From NCBI GenBank assembly GCA_025358125.1, contig JANYKS010000073.1, positions 1-40,211 of the forward strand: a DNA stretch of 40,211 bases. The letters run 5' to 3'. Positions 32,953 through 40,211 of the stretch are shown piece by piece (position 1 is the first letter of the stretch; each line of letters begins with the position of its first letter). This DNA comes from Actinomycetes bacterium (GTDB taxonomy: Bacteria; Actinomycetota; Acidimicrobiia; Acidimicrobiales; Ilumatobacteraceae). Below the pieces are notes generated by a model that was given only the letters and a program-made list of their open reading frames with translations, was not told where the DNA came from and did no database searches. Both the position numbers and the translations under genes were made by a program.

Positions 32953-33708
32953 GTGCATGTGGTCGTCGTGGTACCCACCTATCAGGAATCCGAAAACATC
33001 GTTCGGTTCTTGACGGCAGTCCGAGGTGCCGTGCCGACTGCTCGGATCCTCGTCGTCGACGACAACAGTCCCGACGGCACCGGCAAACTCGCCGACGAGA
33101 CAGCGCTCGAGCTCGGCAACATCGATGTGCTCCACCGGGCCGGGAAGCTGGGTCTCGGCAGCGCGTATCGCAACGGGTTCGCAGAAGTGCTCGAGAGCGA
33201 ATCGTTCAAGGGCCTGTGCGATGTCGTCGTGGCGATGGATTGCGACTTCTCCCACGACCCGGCGACGATCCCGTCGCTCGTCGCCCTGGTCGAGCAGGGC
33301 GCAGATGCGGTCATCGGATCGCGGTACGTGCCCGGCGGCGGCACCGTCAACTGGCCGACCCACAGACGGCTGCTGTCACGCTGGGGCAACCGCTACACGA
33401 GCGGCGTTCTCGGCCTGAACATCCACGACTGCACATCGGGGTTCCGGGCCTACCGGGCGAGCGCGCTGCGCTCGATCCATCCGACGTCGACAGCAGCGGA
33501 AGGATATGCCTTCCTGACCGAACTCGTCCGTCGGCTGATCCGCGGCGGCTACACCGTCGTCGAGCATCCGATCACGTTCGTCGACCGGCAGTTCGGCACG
33601 TCGAAGATGTCGGCCCGGATCGTCGCCGAGTCGATGCTGCTCGTGACCAAATGGGCGGCAACCGACACCTGGTCCAAGCTCCGCCATCGCGAACCGAAAC
33701 CCCACTGA
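32953..33708 (+). CDS. Polyprenol-phosphate mannose synthase, Dpm1-type GT2 (251 aa)
   Basis: GT-A fold glycosyltransferase 2: VVVVVPTYQESENIVRFL, ILVVDDNSPDGTGKLAD (DDxSxDGT), GLGSAYRNGF, VVAMDCDFSHDP (the DxD with SH typical of Dpm1), VIGSRYVPGGGTVNWP and a C-terminal RQFGTSKMSARI. It transfers mannose from GDP-mannose to polyprenyl phosphate at the inner membrane face; the short C-terminus lacks the extra membrane domain of two-domain forms. I start at GTG 32953 (VHVVVVVP); longer frames upstream overlap the intergenic repeats. It is divergent from the aftD-like operon and convergent with a PIG-V-like mannosyltransferase that could use its product. Confidence 0.9.
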   Translation: MHVVVVVPTYQESENIVRFLTAVRGAVPTARILVVDDNSPDGTGKLADETALELGNIDVLHRAGKLGLGSAYRNGFAEVLESESFKGLCDVVVAMDCDFSHDPATIPSLVALVEQGADAVIGSRYVPGGGTVNWPTHRRLLSRWGNRYTSGVLGLNIHDCTSGFRAYRASALRSIHPTSTAAEGYAFLTELVRRLIRGGYTVVEHPITFVDRQFGTSKMSARIVAESMLLVTKWAATDTWSKLRHREPKPH

Positions 33709-33728
33709 GCCCCCAATTCACCGGCTCG

Positions 33729-35039
33729 TCAGGGGATCGCGCCGAAAACTCCGTAGAGACCGGTGAGCGTCACGAGTCCGGCCGCGCAGATGCCGAGGAC
33801 GACCGTCCACAACTCGTGGCCGCTGCTGTCCGGATTGGCCTTGTGCCTGGTCTCGATGTCATGCACCCACGCCGCAGCCGAGATCAGCAGCGGGAACGCG
33901 GTGTACAAGAACCGAGGCCGGGCGGTGACGGTGCTCGGCGCCAGCATGAGGATCAATACGACCGCCACGTAGGTCACGATCGGCCACGGCAGCCGCTTCT
34001 TGCAGAGGGTGTAGACCAGGATCAGCATCGCCAGGAACGAGACGGCGGTGATGATGTCGGTCGGCGACGACAACGGCCGGGTGAACGCTTTGACTGTGTT
34101 CGTGATCGCGGTCAGTCCGAAGCTCGTGCCTTCGTGCCATGCCTCGCCCTGAGTGCGGAACCACACCAATTTCTCGCCGGTGCGGTGCCAGAGGAAGAGA
34201 TGGAACGCGATGAACCCGATCGGCGCGATCACCGGCGCCACGAGTGATCGCCACTCCCGACGCTCGCGAATGGCCAACAGCGCGGCAACTGCGCATGCCG
34301 CGATGAGAGCGATGCCGTTCGGCCGGGTGGCAGCGGCGATCGACGCCAGCACTCCGGCCGCCACCCACTGCCGGCGCTGCAGGCACAGCAGGCACCCAGC
34401 GGCGAGCACGAGCAGCGTCGCCTCGCTGTAGGTGAACGACAACACGAAGCTGCCGGGGAACAACGCCATCATCAACATCGATCGGTACGCGACCTTGTCA
34501 TCGAAGATCGTTCTCGCCAACGCGCCGACGAGATAGACCGCAATGGCGCCGAGCACGAAGTTGAGGAACAGGGCCGCAAAGACGTCGCCACCCGGAAGGA
34601 TCTTGTCGACCAAGCGAACGAGGTCGGGATAGATCGGAAAGAACGCGGTTCGGGCCTGGTAGTCGTCCCATGTCACATGGGCCGGCACCCTCGATGGGTA
34701 ACTGTCGCGGACGATTGCGAAATACCACTTGCCGTCCCACGACGTGAGCACGTCGGTGATCTTGGTGATCGCGTTTGACGGGCGGGCGATGCCCTCCGCG
34801 CGATCAGCGACGACACGCTGTGCTGCAACGACGGCGGCCCCGGCAATCACGCACATGCGCGAGAGCAGATAGGCGATCGAGGCTCGTTTGACGAGCGAGC
34901 GCCACGCGGGAGAGACCGGCGGACCGCCCAGCAGACGTGCTGCGGACGGATCGACGCCGGCGGTCGAGGCGGCGCTGCCGGTCGGCCCGATGTCGCCGGT
35001 GATGTCGTCGTTGAGGTCATCGGAAATGGTGTCGGTCAT
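33729..35039 (-). CDS. PIG-V-like polyprenyl-phosphate-dependent mannosyltransferase (436 aa)
   Basis: Integral membrane protein with ~9-10 hydrophobic segments after a 55-residue acidic N-terminus. The first loop has SWDGKWYFAIVRDSYPSRVP, the acidic W-D motif of the PIG-V/GT-C family. Then come ARTAFFPIYPDLVRLV, FVLSFTYSEATLLVLAAGCL and AAATRPNGIALIAA, all family hallmarks. It would transfer mannose from a lipid carrier to an envelope acceptor outside the membrane. ATG 35039 is chosen; GTG 35054 is in frame. Ends 20 bases from the convergent dpm1-like gene. Confidence 0.85.
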   Translation of the reverse strand: MTDTISDDLNDDITGDIGPTGSAASTAGVDPSAARLLGGPPVSPAWRSLVKRASIAYLLSRMCVIAGAAVVAAQRVVADRAEGIARPSNAITKITDVLTSWDGKWYFAIVRDSYPSRVPAHVTWDDYQARTAFFPIYPDLVRLVDKILPGGDVFAALFLNFVLGAIAVYLVGALARTIFDDKVAYRSMLMMALFPGSFVLSFTYSEATLLVLAAGCLLCLQRRQWVAAGVLASIAAATRPNGIALIAACAVAALLAIRERREWRSLVAPVIAPIGFIAFHLFLWHRTGEKLVWFRTQGEAWHEGTSFGLTAITNTVKAFTRPLSSPTDIITAVSFLAMLILVYTLCKKRLPWPIVTYVAVVLILMLAPSTVTARPRFLYTAFPLLISAAAWVHDIETRHKANPDSSGHELWTVVLGICAAGLVTLTGLYGVFGAIP

Positions 35040-35133
35040 GGTTCGAATTGCCACGTAGCAGTGACTGCGACGCTAACACCACCGCGGGCCGTGCGGATGT
35101 CGGTGCCGGCGCCGCCCGTACGTGGGGATGTCC

Positions 35134-36027
35134 TCACCGGCGGTACATCGGCTCGATCCTGCGGCGCGGCCCGAACGCCGGCGCCGAATGGCCGTCGAGA
35201 CCGAGCAGGCGGATCACCCGCCCGCGTTGGCCGGCGTAGGGCGCCAACAACTCGAGCATCCGCGCGTCGTTGCCCCGTGGCTCGCCTGCCAACGCCGATG
35301 CAATCGCGTTCGGGATGTGATAGTCGCCGACCGGGACCGAATCGGGGTCGCCGAGCGCCGGTCCGAGCGCGGAACCGATCGTCCACGGGCCGATGCCCCG
35401 CAGTAGCGCCAGCTTCGACGCGACCTCGATCGGTGTCAACTCGGCCCACTCGTCGATCCGGTGCGCGTATCTGGCCACCATCCGCAGCGCCTCTGCCCGC
35501 TTGCACTCGATGCCGAACGGGTGATACCACCACGCCGGGCGGGCGAGAATCGCCTCCGGCGCCGGCGGCAGGCGCAGGCTCTCGTCAGGTCCTGGCGCCG
35601 GTGTTCCGAGCGCGAGGCAGATCTGGCGCCACTGCCGCACCGCCTCTGCGCTCGTGACGCGCTGGGCGAGGACCACGGGGAGCAGTTCGTGGTAGAGCGT
35701 GCCACTGGCGCCGATCCGGAGCCCACGATGATTGCGATGCGCCGCGCGGACCGCCGGATGGGCATTGTCGTTGCACGACCAACCGGCATCGTCGGCGCCG
35801 GTCATGGACGACACGCGATCGGCCAGCCAACCGCTGCCGGGGCCCCAGGTCTCCACGTCGACGTTGTTGAGCGACCACCACACATGCACGGTGCCGGGCC
35901 CGTCCGGGGTGTGGGTTGCGCGCCAGAAATCGATGTCGGTGAGACGGGTGGTGGGGTCGGCCCGGCCGTAGCGATACACCGACAGCGTCGAGCGCATGTC
36001 GGTGATCGGATCGAGTCGGGCCGGCAT
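35134..36027 (-). CDS. DNA-3-methyladenine glycosylase-like, HhH-GPD (AlkA) family (297 aa)
   Basis: The N-terminal half resembles the AlkA N-domain (STLSVYRYGRADPTTRLTDI, ASGTLYHELLPVVLAQRVTS). The C-terminal half has the helix-hairpin-helix LALLRGIGPWTIGSALGPAL followed by DPDSVPVGDYHIPNAI, containing the catalytic Asp of this superfamily. It should excise alkylated or damaged purines in base-excision repair. ATG 36027 is used; a much longer frame upstream is an overlap of the ABC genes. It follows the transporter operon by 47 bases on the same strand, probably by chance. Confidence 0.85.
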   Translation of the reverse strand: MPARLDPITDMRSTLSVYRYGRADPTTRLTDIDFWRATHTPDGPGTVHVWWSLNNVDVETWGPGSGWLADRVSSMTGADDAGWSCNDNAHPAVRAAHRNHRGLRIGASGTLYHELLPVVLAQRVTSAEAVRQWRQICLALGTPAPGPDESLRLPPAPEAILARPAWWYHPFGIECKRAEALRMVARYAHRIDEWAELTPIEVASKLALLRGIGPWTIGSALGPALGDPDSVPVGDYHIPNAIASALAGEPRGNDARMLELLAPYAGQRGRVIRLLGLDGHSAPAFGPRRRIEPMYRR

Positions 36028-36074
36028 CGAGGACGACCGTAGCCGACGCGCGATTTCACGCCATGGCCACGCGC

Positions 36075-37109
36075 CTACGCGGCCGTGCCCGACGACCTGA
36101 CGGTGACCGGCGCTTCGCCGCCATGGACCGGGTAGTGGCAGGCGACGAAATGGCCGTCGCCGATCTCGCGTAGCTGTGGCTCTTCGGCGCTGCAGCGAGC
36201 GGCCGCGGCCGGGCACCGGGTGTGGAACCGGCAGCCGGATGGAGGGAGAACGGGAGACGGTGGCTCGCCCTCGATCGCCCTGCGCTGGACCGCGACATCC
36301 GGATCTGGCACGGGGATCGATTGGAGCAACACGTTGGTGTAGTGATGCGCGGGTTCGTGGTAGAGGTCGTCCGACCGAGCGACCTCGCAGATCTTGCCGA
36401 GGTACATCACCGCGACCCGGTCGCTGATGTTCTTCACGACGGCGAGGTCGTGGGCGATGAAGATCATCGTCAGCCCGTAGCGGGCCTTGAGATCTTCGAG
36501 CAGGTTCAGGACCTGGGCCTGCACGCTGACGTCGAGTGCCGAGACGGGTTCGTCGCAGATGATCAGTGACGGGTCGAGCACGAGTGATCGGGCGATGCTG
36601 ATCCGCTGGCACTGCCCGCCGCTGAACTGATGGGGCTGGCTCTCCGAGGCTCGCTGGGGATCGATGCCGACCTCTTCGAGCACCCGGTCGACGAGCTTGC
36701 TGCGATCGGCCTTGGTGCCCCGGTCCCAGATGGTGAGCGGCTCCATCACGATGTCGCGAACCTTGCGGCGCGGATTCAGTGACGACACGGGATCCTGGAA
36801 GATCATTTGCATCCGGGTACGGGCCTCGCGCATCTCGTCGCCGGCCATCGCGGTGAGTTCCTTGCCCTCGAACTGCACGGATCCGCTGTTCGGCCGGGGG
36901 AGTTGCATGATCGCCCGACCGGTGGTGCTCTTGCCGCAACCTGACTCGCCGACGAGACCGAGCGTCTCGCCCTTCAACACGTCGAGGCTGATGCCGCTGA
37001 CGGCGTTGACCACCAACCCGGTCCGCCCGACGGGGAACTGGACCACGAGATCCTCGACCCGCAGCAGCGCTTCGCCGTTGCGTAGATGGGCCTTGCCGGT
37101 GCCCGCCAT
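36075..37109 (-). CDS. dppF: Peptide/nickel ABC transporter ATP-binding protein, DppF/OppF-type (344 aa)
   Basis: ABC ATPase with Walker A GLVGESGCGKSTTGRAIMQL, Q-loop MQMIFQDPVSSLNPR, signature QFSGGQCQRISIARSLVL (GGQ in place of the usual SGGQR order), Walker B SLIICDEPVSALDVS and the H-loop IFIAHDLAVV. The C-terminal oligopeptide-transporter extension has the iron-sulphur-type cysteines (GCRFHTRCPAAAARC, ACHYPVHGG). The start ATG overlaps the dppD stop (TGATG). It works with DppD as a heterodimer to power peptide uptake. Confidence 0.92.
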   Translation of the reverse strand: MAGTGKAHLRNGEALLRVEDLVVQFPVGRTGLVVNAVSGISLDVLKGETLGLVGESGCGKSTTGRAIMQLPRPNSGSVQFEGKELTAMAGDEMREARTRMQMIFQDPVSSLNPRRKVRDIVMEPLTIWDRGTKADRSKLVDRVLEEVGIDPQRASESQPHQFSGGQCQRISIARSLVLDPSLIICDEPVSALDVSVQAQVLNLLEDLKARYGLTMIFIAHDLAVVKNISDRVAVMYLGKICEVARSDDLYHEPAHHYTNVLLQSIPVPDPDVAVQRRAIEGEPPSPVLPPSGCRFHTRCPAAAARCSAEEPQLREIGDGHFVACHYPVHGGEAPVTVRSSGTAA

Positions 37110-38182
37110 CAGCCGCGACCCCCGACGGTGACCGGCGTCTCGGCAAGACGCGCCTTGGCTTCGTGGTACTCGGCTGATCCGACTGGATACCAGCAGGCGT
37201 AGCTGTGGGCAGGATCCTCCGCCTGGACCAGCGGTGGCTCCTCGGTTTGGCACTTGTCGCGGGCATACAGACAACGCGGCGCGAACCGGCAGCCGAGCGG
37301 CGGGTGGACCAGGTCTGGCGGCCGCCCACCGATTGCCAGCAGGCGGGTGTGGCTCGGGTCGTCGATCTTGGGGATGCTCTGCATCAACGCTTCGGTGTAG
37401 GGCATTTTCATCCGGGCGAACAGCACCTTGGTCGGCGCCTTCTCGACCAGCTTGCCGCCGTACATCACCGCGATCTCGTCGGTATGGCCGGCGACGACAC
37501 CGAGGTCGTGGGTGACGAGGATCAGCGACATGTTGCGCTCCTCGCGCTGGTCGTTCAACAGATCGAGGATCTGGGCCTGGACCGTGACATCGAGGGCCGT
37601 CGTTGGCTCGTCGGCGAACAGCAGCGTCGGCCCGCATGCCATCGCGATCGCGATCATGACTCGTTGCCGCATACCTCCGGACAACTCGTGCGGGTATTGA
37701 TTCAGTCGCCGCGAAGCCTCGGAAATGCGCACGTCCTGCAGCAGTCGCTCCGCCGTCTGCCAGGCGCCGGCCCTGTCCATCCCGAGGTGGATCCGCAGCG
37801 GTTCGGCGATCTGGCGTCCTATTTTCATCAACGGGTTGAGCGATGTCATCGGATCCTGGAAGATCATCGCCATCTCCCTGCCCCAGATACCGCGCATTTG
37901 CTTGCGGTCGAGGTTGCCGATCTCCTTGCCCTCGAAACGGATCGAGCCCTCGCGGATCGTGCCCTTGGAGGGCAGCAGGCCCATGATCGAGCGGGACAGG
38001 ATCGTCTTGCCGGAGCCGCTTTCGCCGACGATGCCGAGCGCCTTGCCGCGATCCAGCGAAAAGCTGACTCCATCGACGGCGCGCACGAGACCGCGATGGG
38101 TCTTGAAATGGGTCTTGACATCGACGAGTTCGAGCAGCGGCCCCTCGACATCGCGAGTCCCCGCCTGCGTGATGTTGCTCAT
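37109..38182 (-). CDS. dppD: Peptide/nickel ABC transporter ATP-binding protein, DppD/OppD-type (357 aa)
   Basis: Walker [22 protein letters not shown]-loop [14 protein letters not shown], signature [20 protein letters not shown], Walker [17 protein letters not shown]-loop [11 protein letters not shown]. The oligo_HPY C-terminal domain carries four cysteines ([24 protein letters not shown]). ATG 38182 overlaps the permease stop (ATGA) and its stop overlaps dppF, so the four genes are one transcript. Confidence 0.93.
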   Translation of the reverse strand: MSNITQAGTRDVEGPLLELVDVKTHFKTHRGLVRAVDGVSFSLDRGKALGIVGESGSGKTILSRSIMGLLPSKGTIREGSIRFEGKEIGNLDRKQMRGIWGREMAMIFQDPMTSLNPLMKIGRQIAEPLRIHLGMDRAGAWQTAERLLQDVRISEASRRLNQYPHELSGGMRQRVMIAIAMACGPTLLFADEPTTALDVTVQAQILDLLNDQREERNMSLILVTHDLGVVAGHTDEIAVMYGGKLVEKAPTKVLFARMKMPYTEALMQSIPKIDDPSHTRLLAIGGRPPDLVHPPLGCRFAPRCLYARDKCQTEEPPLVQAEDPAHSYACWYPVGSAEYHEAKARLAETPVTVGGRG

Positions 38183-39132
38183 ACACCCGCCTCGCGAATG
38201 TCGAACCGCCGCGACAGCCGGTCACCGATGACGCTGAAGGCCAACACGGTGAGGAACAGCATCAGGCTCGGGAAGATCTCCGCCCACCACGCAACATCGA
38301 TCTTGTTCTTGTTGTCGTCGATCAGTTTGCCCCACGTCGGCGTCGGGATCTCGACGCTGAGACCGAGGAACGCGAGCGCCCCCTCGGCCGCGATGAGGAT
38401 GCCGAGCCCGGTGAATGCGACCGTCATCATCGTCGGGATGAGATTGGGCAGGATCTCGCGGACAACGATCCGCCCGTTCTTGGCGCCGAGGCTGCGCGCC
38501 GCGAGCACGAATTCTCGCTCCCGGAGCGACAACGTCTGCGCTCTGACGATACGCGCGAGGGGGGCGATGGCCAAGATGCCGAGTGTCAGCGTGATCTGCC
38601 ACCGACGGTCGAGCCAGCTGATCCACGACCACTTCGCCTTCAGATCGTCGAGCCGGAACACGAGGATTATAGCGAGCAGCAGCGGCGGGAGGGCGAGCAG
38701 GCAGTCGGTCAGAATCGAAACGACGCGATCGACCCAACCCCTGAAGTAGCCGGCGGCCAGTCCGAGGATGCCGCCAATCGTGAGCCCGATGATGGTAGCC
38801 AGGACACCGACGAACAGCGTCACCCTGGCGCCGTAGATGCACTTCGCGAACACGTCCTTGCCGAGCGTGTCGGTGCCGAACCAGGCGGTGAAGCCGGGCC
38901 CGAAACCGAACCGCACCCCGCTGCGTCCGCTGGCTTTGACGACGGTCTGGGTGCTGCGGATGAACGGCAGGTAATCCGCGAACACGGCCATGAACGTGAG
39001 CGTGAGCAGGAACATCCACGAGAGCAGGACGCCGACGGTCGGGAACATCCGCTTGTAGCGGCTGATCTTGGGCGCGATGAGCTCGGTCGTGGCCGGGACC
39101 TCGTGGTCGGGAGCCGTGATGATTGCGGTCAT
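38179..39132 (-). CDS. dppC: Peptide/nickel ABC transporter permease, DppC-type (317 aa)
   Basis: Membrane permease with an N-terminal cytoplasmic tail and first helix (VGVLLSWMFLLTLTFMAVFA), then the OppC-N linker (FGTDTLGKDVFAKCIYGARV). Four further helices include the EAA loop (FVLAARSLGAKNGRIVVREI, LPNLIP). Length is typical. ATG 39132 lies 5 bases after the dppB stop. It pairs with DppB to form the translocation pore. Confidence 0.92.
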   Translation of the reverse strand: MTAIITAPDHEVPATTELIAPKISRYKRMFPTVGVLLSWMFLLTLTFMAVFADYLPFIRSTQTVVKASGRSGVRFGFGPGFTAWFGTDTLGKDVFAKCIYGARVTLFVGVLATIIGLTIGGILGLAAGYFRGWVDRVVSILTDCLLALPPLLLAIILVFRLDDLKAKWSWISWLDRRWQITLTLGILAIAPLARIVRAQTLSLREREFVLAARSLGAKNGRIVVREILPNLIPTMMTVAFTGLGILIAAEGALAFLGLSVEIPTPTWGKLIDDNKNKIDVAWWAEIFPSLMLFLTVLAFSVIGDRLSRRFDIREAGV

Positions 39133-39137
39133 GTCGC

Positions 39138-40070
39138 TCAGCCCAATGCCCTGGCGTGTCGGATACGCGGATCGATCACGGCGTAGAGCAGGTCGATCAC
39201 CAGGTTCACGATTACCACGCAGGCGACCAACAACGCCGCGACGCTCTGCACGGTGAACAGATCCTTGGCAATGATCGCACCGAGTAGCAGGCTGCCCATC
39301 CCGTCGAGATCGAAGAACGCCTCGACGACGAGCGCGCCGCCGATCACCGCGCCGAGTTGCACGCCGATACTGGTGAGCAGCGAGAACAACGAGTTGCGCA
39401 GCGCGTGACCCCACAGGATCCGCCGGGGCGAGACGCCCTTGGCGCTGGCGAGGGTGATGAAGTCGCTCTGCAGGGTGATGACCATGTCGCCACGCAGGAG
39501 GCGGGTGAAGATCGCTGCGAGCGGAAGCGTGAGCACGACGACCGGCAGGAGGAAGTTGTTGACGTGCGAGCCGAGGTCCTGCCACGGGTAGATCTTGGAG
39601 CTCGCGCTCGGGAACCAGCCACCAAGCTTCAACACGTAGTTGCCGGCCGTGATCTCATGCTTTTCGACGAAGGCCAGCCGCAGCAGCGGAGCGAGCACGA
39701 TCGCCGGCACCGACACGAAGAGGAACGTATAGGCACTCCCGATCCGGTCGACGACGCCGTCGCGTTTGTAGGCCGACCGGATTGCGAGCGGCACGGCGAT
39801 CACGAGCGCCAACACGACCGAGTACAGCCCGAGCAGGACGGTGGTCATCGCCCGCTGCCGGATGAGCGAGCCGACCGGCGAGGAGAACCGCACCGAGAAC
39901 CCCATGTCGCCGGTGAGCATGCCCTTCAACCAGAACCAGTACTGCACCAGATAGTTCTGGTCGAGCCGGTACCTGGCCGTGGTCCTGGCGATCAGCGCCT
40001 CGTCGGCCGTCCCGCCGAGCATCGTGCGTGCCGGGTCGCCGGGAGAGTTGAGCCCGAGCCGCATCAGCAC
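39138..40070 (-). CDS. dppB: Peptide/nickel ABC transporter permease, DppB-type, 5' end disturbed
   Basis: From about residue 10 it is a normal DppB: SPGDPARTMLGGTADEALIA, LDQNYLVQYWFWLKGMLTGD, helices MTTVLLGLYSVVLALVIAVP and LLPVVVLTLPLAAIFTRLLR, and the EAA region FITLASAKGVSPRRILWGHA with LRNSLF. DppB proteins begin with a membrane helix just before 'PGDPA'. Here the upstream frame reads CGVPHSVHAVGVLMRLG, which is not a helix, and runs on to 40157 without family likeness. I place the end of recognisable homology near 40070. Either the N-terminus was replaced by a rearrangement or the sequence is misjoined there. The substrate-binding protein gene is not in the window. Confidence 0.8.
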   Translation of the reverse strand: MLMRLGLNSPGDPARTMLGGTADEALIARTTARYRLDQNYLVQYWFWLKGMLTGDMGFSVRFSSPVGSLIRQRAMTTVLLGLYSVVLALVIAVPLAIRSAYKRDGVVDRIGSAYTFLFVSVPAIVLAPLLRLAFVEKHEITAGNYVLKLGGWFPSASSKIYPWQDLGSHVNNFLLPVVVLTLPLAAIFTRLLRGDMVITLQSDFITLASAKGVSPRRILWGHALRNSLFSLLTSIGVQLGAVIGGALVVEAFFDLDGMGSLLLGAIIAKDLFTVQSVAALLVACVVIVNLVIDLLYAVIDPRIRHARALG

Positions 40071-40077
40071 CCCGACG

Positions 40078-40211
40078 GCGTGGACGCTGTGGGGCACACC
40101 GCACAAGAAGAAGGTGCAGGGCTTCAACACCACCCAGATGCCCGACGGCAGCGGCACAACGACCCAGGACGGCGCCGGTTTCCCCGGTCAGTTCTGGATG
40201 AACAGCATCTG
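40078..40211 (+). CDS. Unidentified plus-strand coding fragment at the window edge
   Basis: The plus-strand frame reads WTLWGTPHKKKVQGFNTTQ then MPDGSGTTTQDGAGFPGQFW and continues open to the last base, with almost every third position G or C. That codon pattern argues for real coding here and against the minus-strand extension of dppB. No family recognised and no start visible; it probably starts at a junction near 40,075. Confidence 0.35.

Noticed and set aside
1..40211. CRISPR arrays, rRNA genes, complete tRNA genes, replication origin
   Set aside because: No regularly spaced repeats, rRNA-like segments, full cloverleafs or DnaA-box clusters were seen in reading the window.

Overview
The window reads as chromosomal DNA of a high-GC actinobacterium. 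Coding regions have strongly G/C-biased third codon positions, GTG starts are common, and there is an AftD-type arabinosyltransferase next to a polyprenol-phosphate-mannose synthase. I would guess an Acidimicrobiia (Ilumatobacter-like) lineage, but that placement is inference from gene content only.

Left part (about 1-24,630) is an accessory region full of mobile DNA and decay. It starts with the N-terminus of a MobF relaxase and an excisionase-like HTH gene. A 0.6-kb segment carrying that HTH gene is duplicated 9.4 kb downstream (372-1010 and 9766-10406). Each copy is followed by AbiE toxin-antitoxin DNA: a remnant at 1957-2150 and an intact abiEi/abiEii pair at 10460-11934. Between the copies lie a 1121-residue cyclase/ATPase/TPR/LuxR regulator, a membrane protein and a PNPOx-like flavin/F420 protein, all on the minus strand and all preceded by a related 18-bp dyad. 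There is also an IS110-family element with a convincing candidate bridge RNA, plus broken HTH, GNAT and metallo-beta-lactamase-fold genes. After the AbiE pair come a 3' piece of a tRNA-Lys gene fused to a truncated, frameshifted tyrosine integrase, an NAD-dependent epimerase, a VapBC pair, a frameshifted metallophosphoesterase, an XRE remnant, a lipoprotein, a second integrase remnant, a GT-C-type membrane protein, a cation-transporter remnant, a SnoaL-like protein, and an SDR gene cut off by an IS1634-family element.

Right part (24,633-36,027) looks like stable chromosome devoted to the cell envelope. A tightly overlapping minus-strand operon encodes an AftD-like transferase, a small 113-residue protein, a GMC oxidoreductase and two SDR epimerases. 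Divergent from it is a Dpm1-type polyprenol-phosphate-mannose synthase, facing a PIG-V-like mannosyltransferase. Together these suggest synthesis and modification of arabinose/mannose-containing envelope glycans. A DNA glycosylase (HhH-GPD) follows.

The right end (36,075-40,070) is a peptide/nickel-type ABC transporter operon (dppB-C-D-F order, minus strand, overlapping stops and starts). Its first permease has an abnormal N-terminus, and the last ~135 bases read better as a plus-strand coding fragment, so there may be a rearrangement or assembly join near 40,070.
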